From: Methylobacter sp.
Lineage (GTDB): Bacteria > Pseudomonadota > Gammaproteobacteria > Methylococcales > Methylomonadaceae
Reading direction: 5' to 3'
NCBI GenBank assembly: GCA_028716975.1
Contig: JAQUOU010000029.1
Coordinates: 1-36,745, forward strand
DNA length: 36,745 nt
Shown here: in pieces, positions 9,023 through 16,556 of the stretch
How the letters are laid out: each line of letters starts with the position of its first letter
How positions within the stretch are numbered: position 1 is the first letter of the stretch
Notes under the pieces: model-generated
What the model saw: the letters and a program-made list of their open reading frames with translations, nothing else
Databases searched by the model: none
Told to the model about the DNA's origin: nothing
Position numbers and translations under genes: made by a program

Positions 9023-9600
9023 GCCAATAAATAAATGGCTTTCCACTCATAACTTGACTGCGCATTAGCTGGATAACCGATAATACCCGCTTTCGCCGCG
9101 GGCGATATTACGGTTATTGCCACATCCTAAATCCTGCTAAAAAACGGAGAGAGGCTTCGTCATGTATCTGCTTCTACAACAAATAGCGAAAGTAGGTGGG
9201 TTAACCGCTTTATCGTTAACCCAACACATAGAAGCTTCAAAAAGTTGGGTTGTGAAAGGATGCAACTCAATCCGCTAGGCCAGGCTTTTGCCCATGACGT
9301 TTAAAGCGTGGAGGTAATACGTTACTGAAAATCTTAACAAATTTGTAAAACGATTTCCTTATTAAGGATATTATCATGTGCTTATACGGGATGCCGTATC
9401 ACAACCGTTGCGAGACGGGCCTCGAGTAGTCCCCAGAAGCGATAGCGCATGTGTTTTCACGAAGCGTCTTTTTGTGGTGTGAAAATGCAGGCTTTCTTTT
9501 CATCGCATCGCGTCATGGCGGGAACGCTGTTGCCTACCTTTGGTGGGGTAGGCAACGAGAGAAGCAGAGCCTGTCCTGAGCGTCGTCGTGAGGGAATGGC
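9023..9600. other. Intergenic stretch with palindromes, no gene
   Basis: I see no convincing gene. An imperfect palindrome lies just after mfd (ATAACCGATAATACCCGC against a copy near 9095-9117). TGGGTTAAC/GTTAACCCA forms a perfect 9-bp stem at 9197-9223, followed by another AGTTGGGTT at 9244. GTTGCCTACC/GGTAGGCAAC forms a 10-bp stem at 9529-9556. The stretch leads into the transposase relic that begins near 9640. Confidence 0.5.
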
Positions 9601-9639
9601 TGGGGCCGGCAGGTATGAGCGGTCGCGTGCGTGCCAATC

Positions 9640-10290
9640 CGTTTATGGGCAGGTATGCTCATAAAAGCCTTCGCAAAAATAGCGACTCCCCGCTTCAAGG
9701 CGTTCGCTTTGACTTTCAAGGAAATCCTTACGGGATAGCAGCAAGCGATATGATTGCGTTGAGAAGAACCTTGCGACATGGGCATTTCTCGGCACCGGTC
9801 AACTGTTTGCGTTCACGGTGAAATTCTTCGACCTGCCTGCACACGTCGTTCGCGTCTTGAGCGACCTGCGCGGTCAAGTTGTCATCCAGCTCATGGGTAA
9901 AAGCTAAGTCAATGTCGCCGTGGGGCGATCCGTTTGAACAATTTAACCTTGAACGGTACTTTTTTCAGTTTGACGATGATGCCGGATAGGAGCCGTTCCG
10001 GCGTTCACTCGAGCGCATCAAGATGCCCATAGCCGGCTTCTTTACTCAGGCTGTCCCTGCGGGTGCTTTTAGGGTTGTGTAAAAGGTTCGCTTGAGCGCG
10101 TAGACGAGCTTCAGGTTTTCCCAAGAGCCATACCCCCTGTCGCACAACACCGTTTTCGCTTAGAAGTCTTTGTCAGCAACGGCATTGACGAGCATCTCTT
10201 TAAAATGGTCGTTTTTGGTTTTGCCGCCGGCGGCGTTGTCATAAATCCGGTAATTCACCGGACAATGTACATGGGTGAACCAGGTTGACT
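9640..10290 (-). pseudogene. IS701-like transposase relic, C-terminal two thirds
   Basis: Reading the minus strand from 10290, several frames in turn give recognisable pieces: HVHCPVNYRIYDNAAGGKT and NDHFKEMLVNAV, then SWENLKLVYALKRTFYTTLK, then HLDALE with TPERLLSGIIVKLKKVPFKVK, then DDNLTAQVAQDANDV and EEFHRERKQLTG, and finally SQRNHIACCY with SLKVKANALKR. These are the order and motifs of IS701-like DDE transposases (VPVNYRIYD...KTKNDYF pattern). At least three frameshifts and several stop codons break it. The upstream part is missing, since the IS3 element begins at 10298. Family from memory of the motif pattern. Confidence 0.7.
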
Positions 10291-10354
10291 ATGAAATGGT
10301 CTAATAAAACCGGGCACTTTTAAAGACAGATTTATAATGTCAAAGAGGTGAATA

Positions 10355-10732
10355 ATGAGCGAACAAAATAAACATAAACGACCCAAATACACGATCGAAT
10401 TTAAACAAGATGCGGCCAAGTTGGTTAACGAAAAAGGCTATACTCACAAGCAAGCTGCCGATAATTTAGGCATTTCACTTAGCGCTATTGGGCGATGGGT
10501 AAGAGCTGAAAAAGGCCCGACAAACACATCTGTAATCAAGAAAAAGGTTTTGCATTTGCCGGATCAAGAGGAATTATCGCGTTTACCTAAAGAAAATGAA
10601 CAGTTGCGGAGGGAGCGCGAGCTATTAAAAAAGGCCGCAGGCATCGAAGCGCAAGAGCTCCCATACAATACGGTTTTATTCGAGAGCAACAGAAGACATT
10701 TCCTGTTACCGTGCTGTGTAAAGTCATGTTAG
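10355..10732 (+). CDS. IS3-family OrfA (helix-turn-helix subunit)
   Basis: OrfA supplies DNA binding and dimerisation to the IS3 transposase made by frameshifting with orfB. The reading begins with ATG 10355, preceded by AAGAGGTGA. Residues about 10-55 form the HTH (YTIEFKQDAAKLVNEKGYT, HKQAADNLGISLSAIGRW). A leucine-zipper-like helix follows (ENEQLRRERELLKKA). After residue 96 the sequence departs from the family (GIEAQELPYNTVLF...), because the expected stop or slip site is changed and the frame runs into what should be orfB. Probably not functional, since orfB is broken. Confidence 0.75.
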   Translation: MSEQNKHKRPKYTIEFKQDAAKLVNEKGYTHKQAADNLGISLSAIGRWVRAEKGPTNTSVIKKKVLHLPDQEELSRLPKENEQLRRERELLKKAAGIEAQELPYNTVLFESNRRHFLLPCCVKSC

Positions 10733-11531
10733 TCAGTACCAGTGCCTTTTAGGCCCGGTCCAAAGCGCCTGAAGACACCGACAAAAAAGCTTAGCAAAAA
10801 CAGCTTGAAGCTAGAGCTATTCAGCTATTTGAGGAGAATAAACACGTTTATGGTTCTCGGCGTTTATCTGAAGCCTTCACAAAAGAAGATATTCAGGTCG
10901 GGCGTTTTAAAGCGCGGCGATTGATGACGAAATTGGGCTTGAAACCCCGCTATCCGAAACGCTTCAAAGTCACCACCGATAGCAATCATTCTGATGCGAT
11001 TTCTCCGAACCATTTGAACAGGCAATTTGAGGTGGCTATACCCAACAAGGTCTGGACTACCGATATTAGCTATGTCTGGACGCTTGAAGGCTGGCTCTAT
11101 GTTGCTGTTGTCATCGACTTGTTTTCCAGGCAAGTGGTGGGCTGGTCTATTGATGATCATATGCGCACTTCACTGTGCGTCAACGCCTTACAAATGGCAT
11201 TTTGGCGGAGAAAGCCGGAGCCTGGGTTACAACCTCATTCTGATCGAGGCAGCCAATACGCAAGCCAGGAATACCGAGAGCACTTGGGGATAATGAAGAT
11301 GCAACAAAGTATGAGCCGTAAAGGCAACTGTTGGGATAATTCGCCAACAGAGCGGTTTTTCCGAAGCTTAAAACACGAGCAACTAAATTACGAGAAATTC
11401 AGAACTAAAGAGGCAGCAAGCTGAGTATTATTGATTATTCGGCTTTCTATAATGGAAAACGCATGCACTCAAAACTAAGCTATCAATCCCCGCTGGAATT
11501 TGAACGGGAATTCTATAGGAAGACTGCTTAA
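10684..11531 (+). pseudogene. IS3-family OrfB transposase with two stops and a frameshift
   Basis: The frame containing REQQKTFPVTVLCKVM gives the usual OrfB start, then meets TAG at 10750-10752 and TAG at 10792-10794. It continues without a break from about 10795 through QLFEENKHVYGSRRLSEAF, the rve catalytic core with D (TTDISYV), D (HSDRGSQYAS) and E (NSPTERFFRSLKHE), to about 11420. There one missing base produces TGA; the next frame supplies the normal end (IIDYSAFYNGKRMHSKLSY, SPLEFE) and stops at 11529-11531. All three catalytic residues are present, but three lesions make it a dead gene. Confidence 0.85.
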
Positions 11532-11556
11532 GAAAGTGTCCGGTTTTAGTTGACCC

Positions 11557-11807
11557 TTACAATCCACCGATGGGTCGGTAGTTTGTAGCCAGCCCAACAG
11601 TAAGGTTTTTATGAAATTGGAACCTGTCAGCTTCCGTTGGCGGATAATAAAGCCGCTTTCTTTGCCCAGTTCATTGGCCCGGCCATTTAAAACACACGGC
11701 AAGAGACTGGCTACTTTTACATAGAGGCTGTTTATGAAAGTGTCCTCTACGTTGTTAAGCCTTTGTTTAGTATCGTATAGAGAACCGCTTTTTTTCGCAA
11801 ACCTCAT
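11557..11807 (-). pseudogene. IS4-like transposase N-terminal relic
   Basis: From ATG 11807 the minus strand reads MRFAKKSGSLYDTKQRLNN, then YVKVASLLPCVLNGRANELG and ESGFIIRQRKLTGSNFIKTL with LLGWLQTTDPSVD. The xSGFxxRxRKLTGxxFxxTLxxGWL pattern resembles N-termini of IS4-type transposases. The gene is cut at the IS3 right end, and the frame then runs on into IS3 sequence. It is a different protein type from the IS701-like relic on the other side of the IS3 element. Confidence 0.55.
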
Positions 11808-11931
11808 TAAGTTGATGCGTATGGGGCTGAGTTTACAAACCCCAACTTACCGGGTTAAAGCTTGAGATGTAGGGGGGATATTCGATAAAAAGTTAAAAAA
11901 TGGCAAGAAGAATTCGTTTAGCAGGCAAAGC

Positions 11932-11943
11932 GGAATCGAGGAT
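11932..11943. repeat. REP half-site downstream of the RAYT gene
   Basis: GGAATCGAGGAT matches one half of the REP hairpins at 12549-12630. It overlaps the end region of the RAYT gene, so REP sequence flanks the gene on both sides. Confidence 0.55.
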
Positions 11944-11944
11944 G

Positions 11945-12484
11945 TCAACTTTTAAAATCAGGCTCTCCCAATTTCATATCGTCAAAATTTTCACCCGCCC
12001 AATCTGGCGGCAATAAACCTTGCCGAACATAGCGATGAAATGACGAATAAGACCAATCTATAACACGCTCCACCAAGCCATGTTTAACCGGATTAAAGTG
12101 AATGTAATCGATATGGCGATTCAAATCGTCGGCGTCACGGATCGTATGTTCCCAATAGCGGCGTTGCCAGATTAAGGCGCTACCGTCTTTACGTTTACCA
12201 ACAGGTACTCCGCTTTTTTCCAGCTCGCGAGTAAAAATAGACTTAATAGCCTTCCATCTCGCCGGATAATCGCTATCGTTTGGCGGTAAAGTCCCAATGC
12301 TATGCAAATGCTCCGGCAAAACCACCATAGCGTCTATCTGAAAAGGTTTAGCCTCCCGGGTTTTACGAAAAGCTAGCCGTAACAGATCAATCGATTCAAC
12401 CAGTTGCCGTGAATTCCGCATCCGTAAAGTAACCGTGAAGAAATACGTTCCACCGAGAACAAAATTACGCCGGTAATTGACCAT
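11945..12484 (-). CDS. REP-associated tyrosine transposase (RAYT)
   Basis: RAYTs are single-copy relatives of IS200/IS605 HUH transposases that cut and move REP/BIME palindromes. The 179-residue protein has the family layout: YRRNFVLGGTYFFTVTL at the N-terminus, the HUH motif in VVLPEHLHSIGTLP (His59 and His61), an RRYWEHTIRDADD segment, and the catalytic Tyr128 in HIDYIHFNPVKHGLV. The usual LPDHLHCIWTLP is slightly altered (EHLHSIGT) but both His remain. Its gene is flanked by REP hairpins with the core CCTCGAT...ATCGAGG, the likely substrate. ATG 12484 begins MVNYRR, a standard start. It looks intact. Confidence 0.88.
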   Translation of the reverse strand: MVNYRRNFVLGGTYFFTVTLRMRNSRQLVESIDLLRLAFRKTREAKPFQIDAMVVLPEHLHSIGTLPPNDSDYPARWKAIKSIFTRELEKSGVPVGKRKDGSALIWQRRYWEHTIRDADDLNRHIDYIHFNPVKHGLVERVIDWSYSSFHRYVRQGLLPPDWAGENFDDMKLGEPDFKS

Positions 12485-12524
12485 TGTTATACCAATTGGG
12501 ATGCATCATGAGTCGTAATAGTCT

Positions 12525-12630
12525 TAGCCTCGATGCAATGCAGTTGTCGTAGCCTCGATGCAGTAAAACGGAATCGAGGATTTATAGGGCTCCGATTATC
12601 CTCGATTCCACTGCGTTACATCGAGGCTAC
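12525..12630. repeat. REP/BIME array next to the RAYT gene
   Basis: Two REP hairpins face each other. REP1, 12549-12581, reads GTAGCCTCGATGCAG...GGAATCGAGGAT. REP2, 12598-12630, is the same in reverse (ATCCTCGATTCC...ATCGAGGCTAC). Each forms a CCTCGAT/ATCGAGG stem. A further half-copy, TAGCCTCGATGC, lies at 12525-12536. Paired inverted REPs next to a RAYT are the classical BIME arrangement. Confidence 0.8.
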
Positions 12631-12631
12631 T

Positions 12632-12689
12632 CGCTAACGCGAAACCGTCTTACGGGTGTGCGCAGTCCCGCTTGAGCGCAGGGTTATGC
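12632..12689 (-). other. attC-like recombination site of an integron cassette
   Basis: On the minus strand the 58-bp sequence begins GCATAACCCTGCGCTCAAGC and ends GGTTTCGCGTTAGCG. This resembles attC sites: an RYYYAAC-type box, CGCTCAAGCGGGAC next to it, and a GTTRRRY-type box preceded by TTTCGC. The stop codon of the upstream gene (12684-12686) lies inside the first box, as is typical for cassettes. A matching box, GTTATGC, stands just before the first gene of the pair (13286-13292). The inner arms pair poorly, so the site may be worn. No integron integrase is in the window. Confidence 0.5.
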
Positions 12690-12977
12690 ATTTGACTTCA
12701 CCGGTTTGGCAGTGGCAAGGAGCAGGATTGCTGTCGCAACGTCGACAAGAGCCCAAACCTCTTTGGGAAGATGCACTTTGATAATTGGATTGAACAACAG
12801 CGCCACTAGGCCAAAGACCCAAGGCAGTGTTTTGTGCTTTCGGTCAAACGAGACAAACGCTGCAAAGGCGAAGACACCGCACGCGACCAACCTAAGCAAC
12901 ATATAGTACCCATAGGGCAGTGGAGCCGCGCCGACAAAGAGCATGGCTGCACAGATGTAGATGACTGCCGTAGGCAT
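12684..12977 (-). CDS. Small membrane protein, DUF6804-like
   Basis: The 97-residue protein is nearly all hydrophobic, with about four segments: AVIYICAAMLFVGAAPL, LLRLVACGVFAFAAFVSF, LPWVFGLVALLFNPI and VWALVDVATAILLLA. Motifs PLPYGYYMLLRLVACG and LLFNPIIKVHL recall small proteins labelled DUF6804; the function is unknown. Its ATG overlaps the TAA of the gene before it by one base (TAATG), so the two are translationally coupled. Both sit between cassette-type boundary boxes, so this gene probably came in as part of an integron-like cassette. Confidence 0.65.
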   Translation of the reverse strand: MPTAVIYICAAMLFVGAAPLPYGYYMLLRLVACGVFAFAAFVSFDRKHKTLPWVFGLVALLFNPIIKVHLPKEVWALVDVATAILLLATAKPVKSNA

Positions 12978-13270
12978 TAGCGTTTAACCAACGAGAGCAG
13001 TGAGGCAAGCACACCGGGAATGACCAACAACAAACCCGGAGCCGTGAACAGAGCCGCTAAAGCCCAGTGCCACCCCCAGACATTCATTGCGCCGAAGAAC
13101 GCGCCAATGGTGATGGGTAACGTGAACCGAAATGGCACCGCAGCAATGAGGGCTGCCCACGCCCAGAATGAGCCGAGGCCATGCTCAATGCCAGCGAAAC
13201 CAGCAGCAAGCTGAACGATACCAAAGGCCATCAATCCCAGAAAGCCGACGATTCCAAGGGCTGTGCTCAT
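12977..13270 (-). CDS. Small membrane protein of unknown function
   Basis: The 97-residue protein has about four hydrophobic segments: ALGIVGFLGLMAFGIVQLAAG, FWAWAALIAAVPF, LPITIGAFFGAMNVWGW and ALFTAPGLLLVIPGVLASLL. A strong ribosome site, AAGGAGG, lies 7 bases before ATG 13270, and just before that stands GTTATGC, the 3' box of a cassette junction. The very short leader between this box and the start codon is normal for integron gene cassettes. I do not recognise the family. It is coupled to the DUF6804-like gene that follows. Confidence 0.65.
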   Translation of the reverse strand: MSTALGIVGFLGLMAFGIVQLAAGFAGIEHGLGSFWAWAALIAAVPFRFTLPITIGAFFGAMNVWGWHWALAALFTAPGLLLVIPGVLASLLSLVKR

Positions 13271-13298
13271 TTTTTTCCTCCTTATGCATAACGTTAAG

Positions 13299-13352
13299 TA
13301 GACACCTATTTAGGTGTCTATAAATTTTCAATCGCCGGCGTATAACACCGGC
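13299..13352. repeat. Two adjacent palindromes upstream of the cassette genes
   Basis: TAGACACCTA-TT-TAGGTGTCTA (13299-13320) is a perfect 22-bp palindrome lying 29 bp before the start of the first small membrane protein gene. GCCGG-CGTATAACA-CCGGC (13334-13352) is a second short hairpin. The first is short-looped and could be an operator. Neither has a T tract. Confidence 0.45.
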
Positions 13353-13594
13353 ACAGACTCAGTACGGATTTAAATACAAGGCTTCAAGTTTTTGATAGGG
13401 GAATAATTTACCAAACACAAACATCCCTCTCTGCATTACCCCGATGTTAAAGGAGATTAAAAATTCCGCTTGATCGATAAAAGCTTAGTGCAGAATGACT
13501 AATAAGCAATGGAGCTACGAATAATATTCTAATTCACCACACCAATTTGTCAGCCAAATGAACAAGCAAAAGCTGCTTACCCCCTTATCCAGAC
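13353..13594. other. Gene-free stretch
   Basis: A stretch of about 240 bp, AT-rich, without a supported gene or clear repeat. It separates the cassette-like genes from the toxin relic. Confidence 0.4.
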
Positions 13595-13745
13595 CTAGGA
13601 TTCCGAAAGACGCTGTTCGACATCCATGCATTCATAGAGAATAAGGACAATCTCGATTCCGGCGGTTTCAATCTGACGGTAATACACGAGATGTTTGCCG
13701 GTTCTGTTTCCTGTATCCCGGGCGAGTAGCCGCCACGGCCCATCA
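13595..13745 (-). pseudogene. ParE/RelE-type toxin remnant, C-terminal part
   Basis: One frame of the minus strand reads WRLLARDTGNRTGKHLVYYR, then QIETAGIEIVLILYECMDVE and QRLSES before the TAG at 13595-13597. The pattern GxHxVYYR...IEIVxILxxxMDxExxL is the C-terminal half of ParE-like toxins. No start codon or N-terminal half can be joined to it in frame, and no antitoxin gene is next to it. I take it as the remains of a toxin-antitoxin module. Confidence 0.6.
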
Positions 13746-13814
13746 AGAGATTAACAGCCAAGTCATGCAACACGGCATCCAAGTAATCAGACGTTTTTCT
13801 ACATCCTACCCCAG

Positions 13815-15869
13815 CTAAGGTTTCCTGGTGCGGGTTTTAGATCGCCTGTTTTTCGTCTTCTCAGGCGCAGGCTGAGGCCCGGAATGGCTGCGGGCTTGCT
13901 GAATCAACTCCCGGCAATCGCTGTCTTCGCCAAGGCCCAGTTCGATGAACGGGATAATGGCGGCCAAGGGGGTGAGAAAGGCGCCGAGAACTACGGCGCC
14001 TGCAGTGCGGGCTGCAAGCTCTTTGGGGTCGAGGCCGATAGCCGGATTTTTCAGGCGGCCGGTAACTGTTATGGGGGTACGGGCGCTACCAATACTGAAA
14101 TCTTTCGGATGCGCCTCTACTTTGACATTCAGGGTTTCATCTTTCAGGTTAATGCGCGCAGTCCCTTCTATATTTGAATCGGTTGTGTCAAACACAAAAA
14201 TATCCGAGTTCAATAAACCATTATCAACCTTGAAATCACCGATTGCGCAGCGTATATCGGTAGACTTGTCTTTACCCAGGAGTAACGGGGTTGCTTGTCC
14301 GATATCAAGCCCTGCCCCTTCTATAATAAGCAAACTGATTTTGCCGCCCGACATCATCAAGGTAATCTGGCCGTCGCTCGTGGCCAGCACATCGGCAAGG
14401 GAGCGGCCGTTGCCCTTCACTTTAAGCCGTCCGCCAAAATGCCCTGCTGACAGCGATTCAAATTTTGGATCCGTGAAGAACTGTTTCAGGCTTAATCGCT
14501 TAATTTGCAGATCCGTTTGAATTTGCGGAACATTTTTCCGGCCATCCAATATCAGGCTGCCGCCAATCGTCCCATTGGCAACGCCGAAATTAAACGGTTC
14601 CAGGCGTAATACGCCCTTCTTAAGGTTGAAACCTATATCCAGATTGTTAATCGGCCAATCCGGGGCGTTAATTTTATTGGCCTTAAGGCGCACCTCCATA
14701 TCGGCGGCACGCAGCCGTGTTAAATCGATGGGAACATCGGGCAATAAGCGCGGATTGGATTTGTCGCGCTCGGCCTGGGCCTTTTGTTCCGGGGACAGGG
14801 TTCCTTTCGATGGCGTAGCGCCGATAAAGCCGGAAAGATCCTTCATATCAAGAAGGTGTGAAACAAGGTTGGCTTTTACAAAGCCGCGTTCGCTTTTAAT
14901 ATCATAGGATAAGTCCCCCGATAAATCGCTGTCACCCACCTGCCCTTTGAATTTTTGAAATTCCCAGACCGTGTTCTGCTTTTGCAAATGGCCGCTTAAT
15001 TTATAGGGCGGCGTCGGCGGCAGCGGAATACCGGTGAGATAGAACAGGTCGGCAAGATTATTGCCTTGCATATTAAGTCCCGCATCAATGCCTGTCATCT
15101 GCACGGGATCAACGAAAGTTCCCTCTATGCCTATGCTGGTGCTGCCCATCTTGATAGAAAGAGCAAGCGGATAAGGAACTGTGTTATTGCGCAGCATGTC
15201 AAGCGATCCGCCCTTGGCCTGAATATTGAACGGCTTGTCTTGTAAAGTACCCTGACCGGACAGTTTGTAACTGTCCGCTTGAGGCCCTGTCCCACCCTTG
15301 GCAGTATCGATATCCAGCGTTAGAGACAGTTTTTTAGGATTATCCCGGTAGACTAACTTGCCCTTATCTATCGACAGCAGGCCAATAATGGGGAAGTTAA
15401 AACGGTCTTCGGGCAATACCGCCTTGCTCGCCAAATTAGCCCCGGAAAGTAACGGGAAATCCCAGTTTTTTTTAGCAGCAGTAAACTTTTCCAATATGAT
15501 TTTGGGCTTGACAAAATTCAGGCTGGGTAAATTCAGCTCTGCTGACAATAGTTTCCAGATTTTGATTTGGAAATCAATCTCGTCAATCGCCACCATATTG
15601 GGTTCCTTGCTTTCAGGCATATTGGCAATTCGCACTTTATGCAGGGATACTTTGGGCGTCGTCCAGTCCCAATCGATATTAACATCGCCATCAATGGCAA
15701 ATTCGCGTCCGAGCAAAGCGCTTGCTTTAGTACCGGCCATATTGCGCAGCCAATCGCCGGGCATAAAAAATATGACGGCAAAACCGGCGAGGAATAAGGC
15801 GAGGAGAATGATGCCAATCCAGCGGAGAACACTACTCAAGCGGGTTGAAGTTGGATTGGCATTGGACAT
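13815..15869 (-). CDS. AsmA-family protein
   Basis: The 684-residue protein begins with a cytoplasmic stretch and a single transmembrane segment (WIGIILLALFLAGFAVIFFM, residues 17-36), then a long periplasmic part made mainly of beta strands. Typical AsmA features are GREFAIDGDVNIDWDW near residue 50, and the C-terminal AsmA domain with GHFGGRLKVKGNGRSLADVL and VKVEAHPKDFSIGS followed by RTPITVTGRLKNPAIGLDP. AsmA-like proteins are bridge-like or chorein-related proteins linked to phospholipid transport and outer membrane assembly. The last 20 residues are very basic (KTKNRRSKTRTRKP). It stands alone; repeats and relics lie on both sides. Confidence 0.9.
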   Translation of the reverse strand: MSNANPTSTRLSSVLRWIGIILLALFLAGFAVIFFMPGDWLRNMAGTKASALLGREFAIDGDVNIDWDWTTPKVSLHKVRIANMPESKEPNMVAIDEIDFQIKIWKLLSAELNLPSLNFVKPKIILEKFTAAKKNWDFPLLSGANLASKAVLPEDRFNFPIIGLLSIDKGKLVYRDNPKKLSLTLDIDTAKGGTGPQADSYKLSGQGTLQDKPFNIQAKGGSLDMLRNNTVPYPLALSIKMGSTSIGIEGTFVDPVQMTGIDAGLNMQGNNLADLFYLTGIPLPPTPPYKLSGHLQKQNTVWEFQKFKGQVGDSDLSGDLSYDIKSERGFVKANLVSHLLDMKDLSGFIGATPSKGTLSPEQKAQAERDKSNPRLLPDVPIDLTRLRAADMEVRLKANKINAPDWPINNLDIGFNLKKGVLRLEPFNFGVANGTIGGSLILDGRKNVPQIQTDLQIKRLSLKQFFTDPKFESLSAGHFGGRLKVKGNGRSLADVLATSDGQITLMMSGGKISLLIIEGAGLDIGQATPLLLGKDKSTDIRCAIGDFKVDNGLLNSDIFVFDTTDSNIEGTARINLKDETLNVKVEAHPKDFSIGSARTPITVTGRLKNPAIGLDPKELAARTAGAVVLGAFLTPLAAIIPFIELGLGEDSDCRELIQQARSHSGPQPAPEKTKNRRSKTRTRKP

Positions 15870-15936
15870 ATAAAGAACTCCCGTGATTTTAGATACCCAT
15901 ATTTCATAATCTGCTCATGGAAATCGCTATTTGGAG

Positions 15937-16233
15937 CTATTTTTTAACCCTCGGTTCTCGGAACCTTGAATTAAATTTCCTAACGGGCTCAAAGCCCTGC
16001 AATGCGATTATCTGCAAAAACTTAAGGATCAAGAAATTATAGAAATACCCGTTTAGGATGGATGGTGATATCCCATCCGTTTTCGGCAAGGATTCTGCTG
16101 GCCAGCCCTTCTCCACCAGAGCATCGTAGACGGTCTTAGCCGTCATAGAGGTATACCGCAAGCGCGAAATCAAGCCCGCCATTTCCGTAGACACCCCATC
16201 CCGTGCCAGGGCCGTTGTCTTCATACGTAACAC
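15937..16233 (-). pseudogene. Transposase fragment, possibly ISAzo13-like
   Basis: The minus strand reads VSTEMAGLISRLRYTSMTAK and TVYDALVEKGWPAESLPKTD before sequence that no longer looks like a protein family. TVYDALVEKGW followed by LP resembles the part of ISAzo13-type transposases before the catalytic core (..ALxEKGWxxxxLPSxxTxxxILNRxGY). ISPSILNGYF may be the worn continuation. The rest of the gene is absent. Family assignment is weak; that it is a transposase scrap is more likely than not. Confidence 0.4.
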
Positions 16234-16439
16234 CTCCGTTTATGCTCTATGAAAACATTATAAATGGTATTTTAGTCATTTCCATATCCTTAATTGCCCG
16301 CTTGGCCAGGGTAATTTATGGTTGATGACGTTTGTTTGCTCAAAAAGAACGGTCTAGCGAAAACCGTAAATATTGGCCGTCGACTGGCAAATTATTGCTT
16401 GCCTCCGGCCGAAAACTTTGTCCTTGGCCGAAACACTGC
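16234..16439. other. Gene-free stretch
   Basis: About 200 bp between two transposase scraps. I see no gene, hairpin or promoter I can support here. Confidence 0.3.
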
Positions 16440-16556
16440 GCGAAACAGGTTTAGCCTATAAAACCAAACGAAAATTCAAAGTGAAAGCAGGCTTCGCCGC
16501 ACTCTGCCAATTGCGCCGAAGCATTTGGATCGCGAGTTTACGGTGGACTAAAGTCA
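16440..16556 (+). pseudogene. IS3-type OrfB fragment
   Basis: One plus-strand frame gives ETGLAYKTKRKFKVKAGFA and the next gives LPIAPKHLDREFTVD before a stop. IS3-family OrfB proteins carry exactly this sequence of features before the catalytic core (KTKRKFKVTTDSKHxLPIAPNxLxRxFTVD). A single frameshift joins the two. Nothing remains of the catalytic domain. The right end overlaps the 3' end of the next gene on the other strand. Confidence 0.5.

Larger units (their letters stand above)
10298..11556 (+). mobile_element. IS3-family insertion sequence, decayed
   Basis: The element runs about 1259 bp between imperfect inverted repeats: TGGTCTAATAAAACCGG at the left and, on the other strand at the right, GGGTCAACTAAAACCGG, each followed by a CACTTT. 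It holds orfA and orfB in the usual order. No clear 3-4 bp target duplication is seen (TGAAA before, TTACA after). It sits between relics of two other transposases that are both on the minus strand, so its insertion may have come with a deletion. Confidence 0.8.

Noticed and set aside
9449-9821. Short plus-strand frames between 9449 and 9821
   Set aside because: They cross a hairpin and run antisense to the IS701-like relic, with no recognisable sequence.
12480-12500. TATACCAATTGG before the RAYT gene as a solo IS630 end
   Set aside because: Only about 10 bases agree with the IS630 end at 107-118 and the sequence then departs; chance is enough to explain it.
12634-12822. Minus-strand frame across the attC-like site
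   Set aside because: It overlaps the DUF6804-like gene in another frame and shows no coding features of its own.
13945-14520. Long plus-strand frame within the AsmA-family gene
   Set aside because: It is antisense to a well supported gene, has no motif, and similar mirror frames occur throughout the GC-richer genes.
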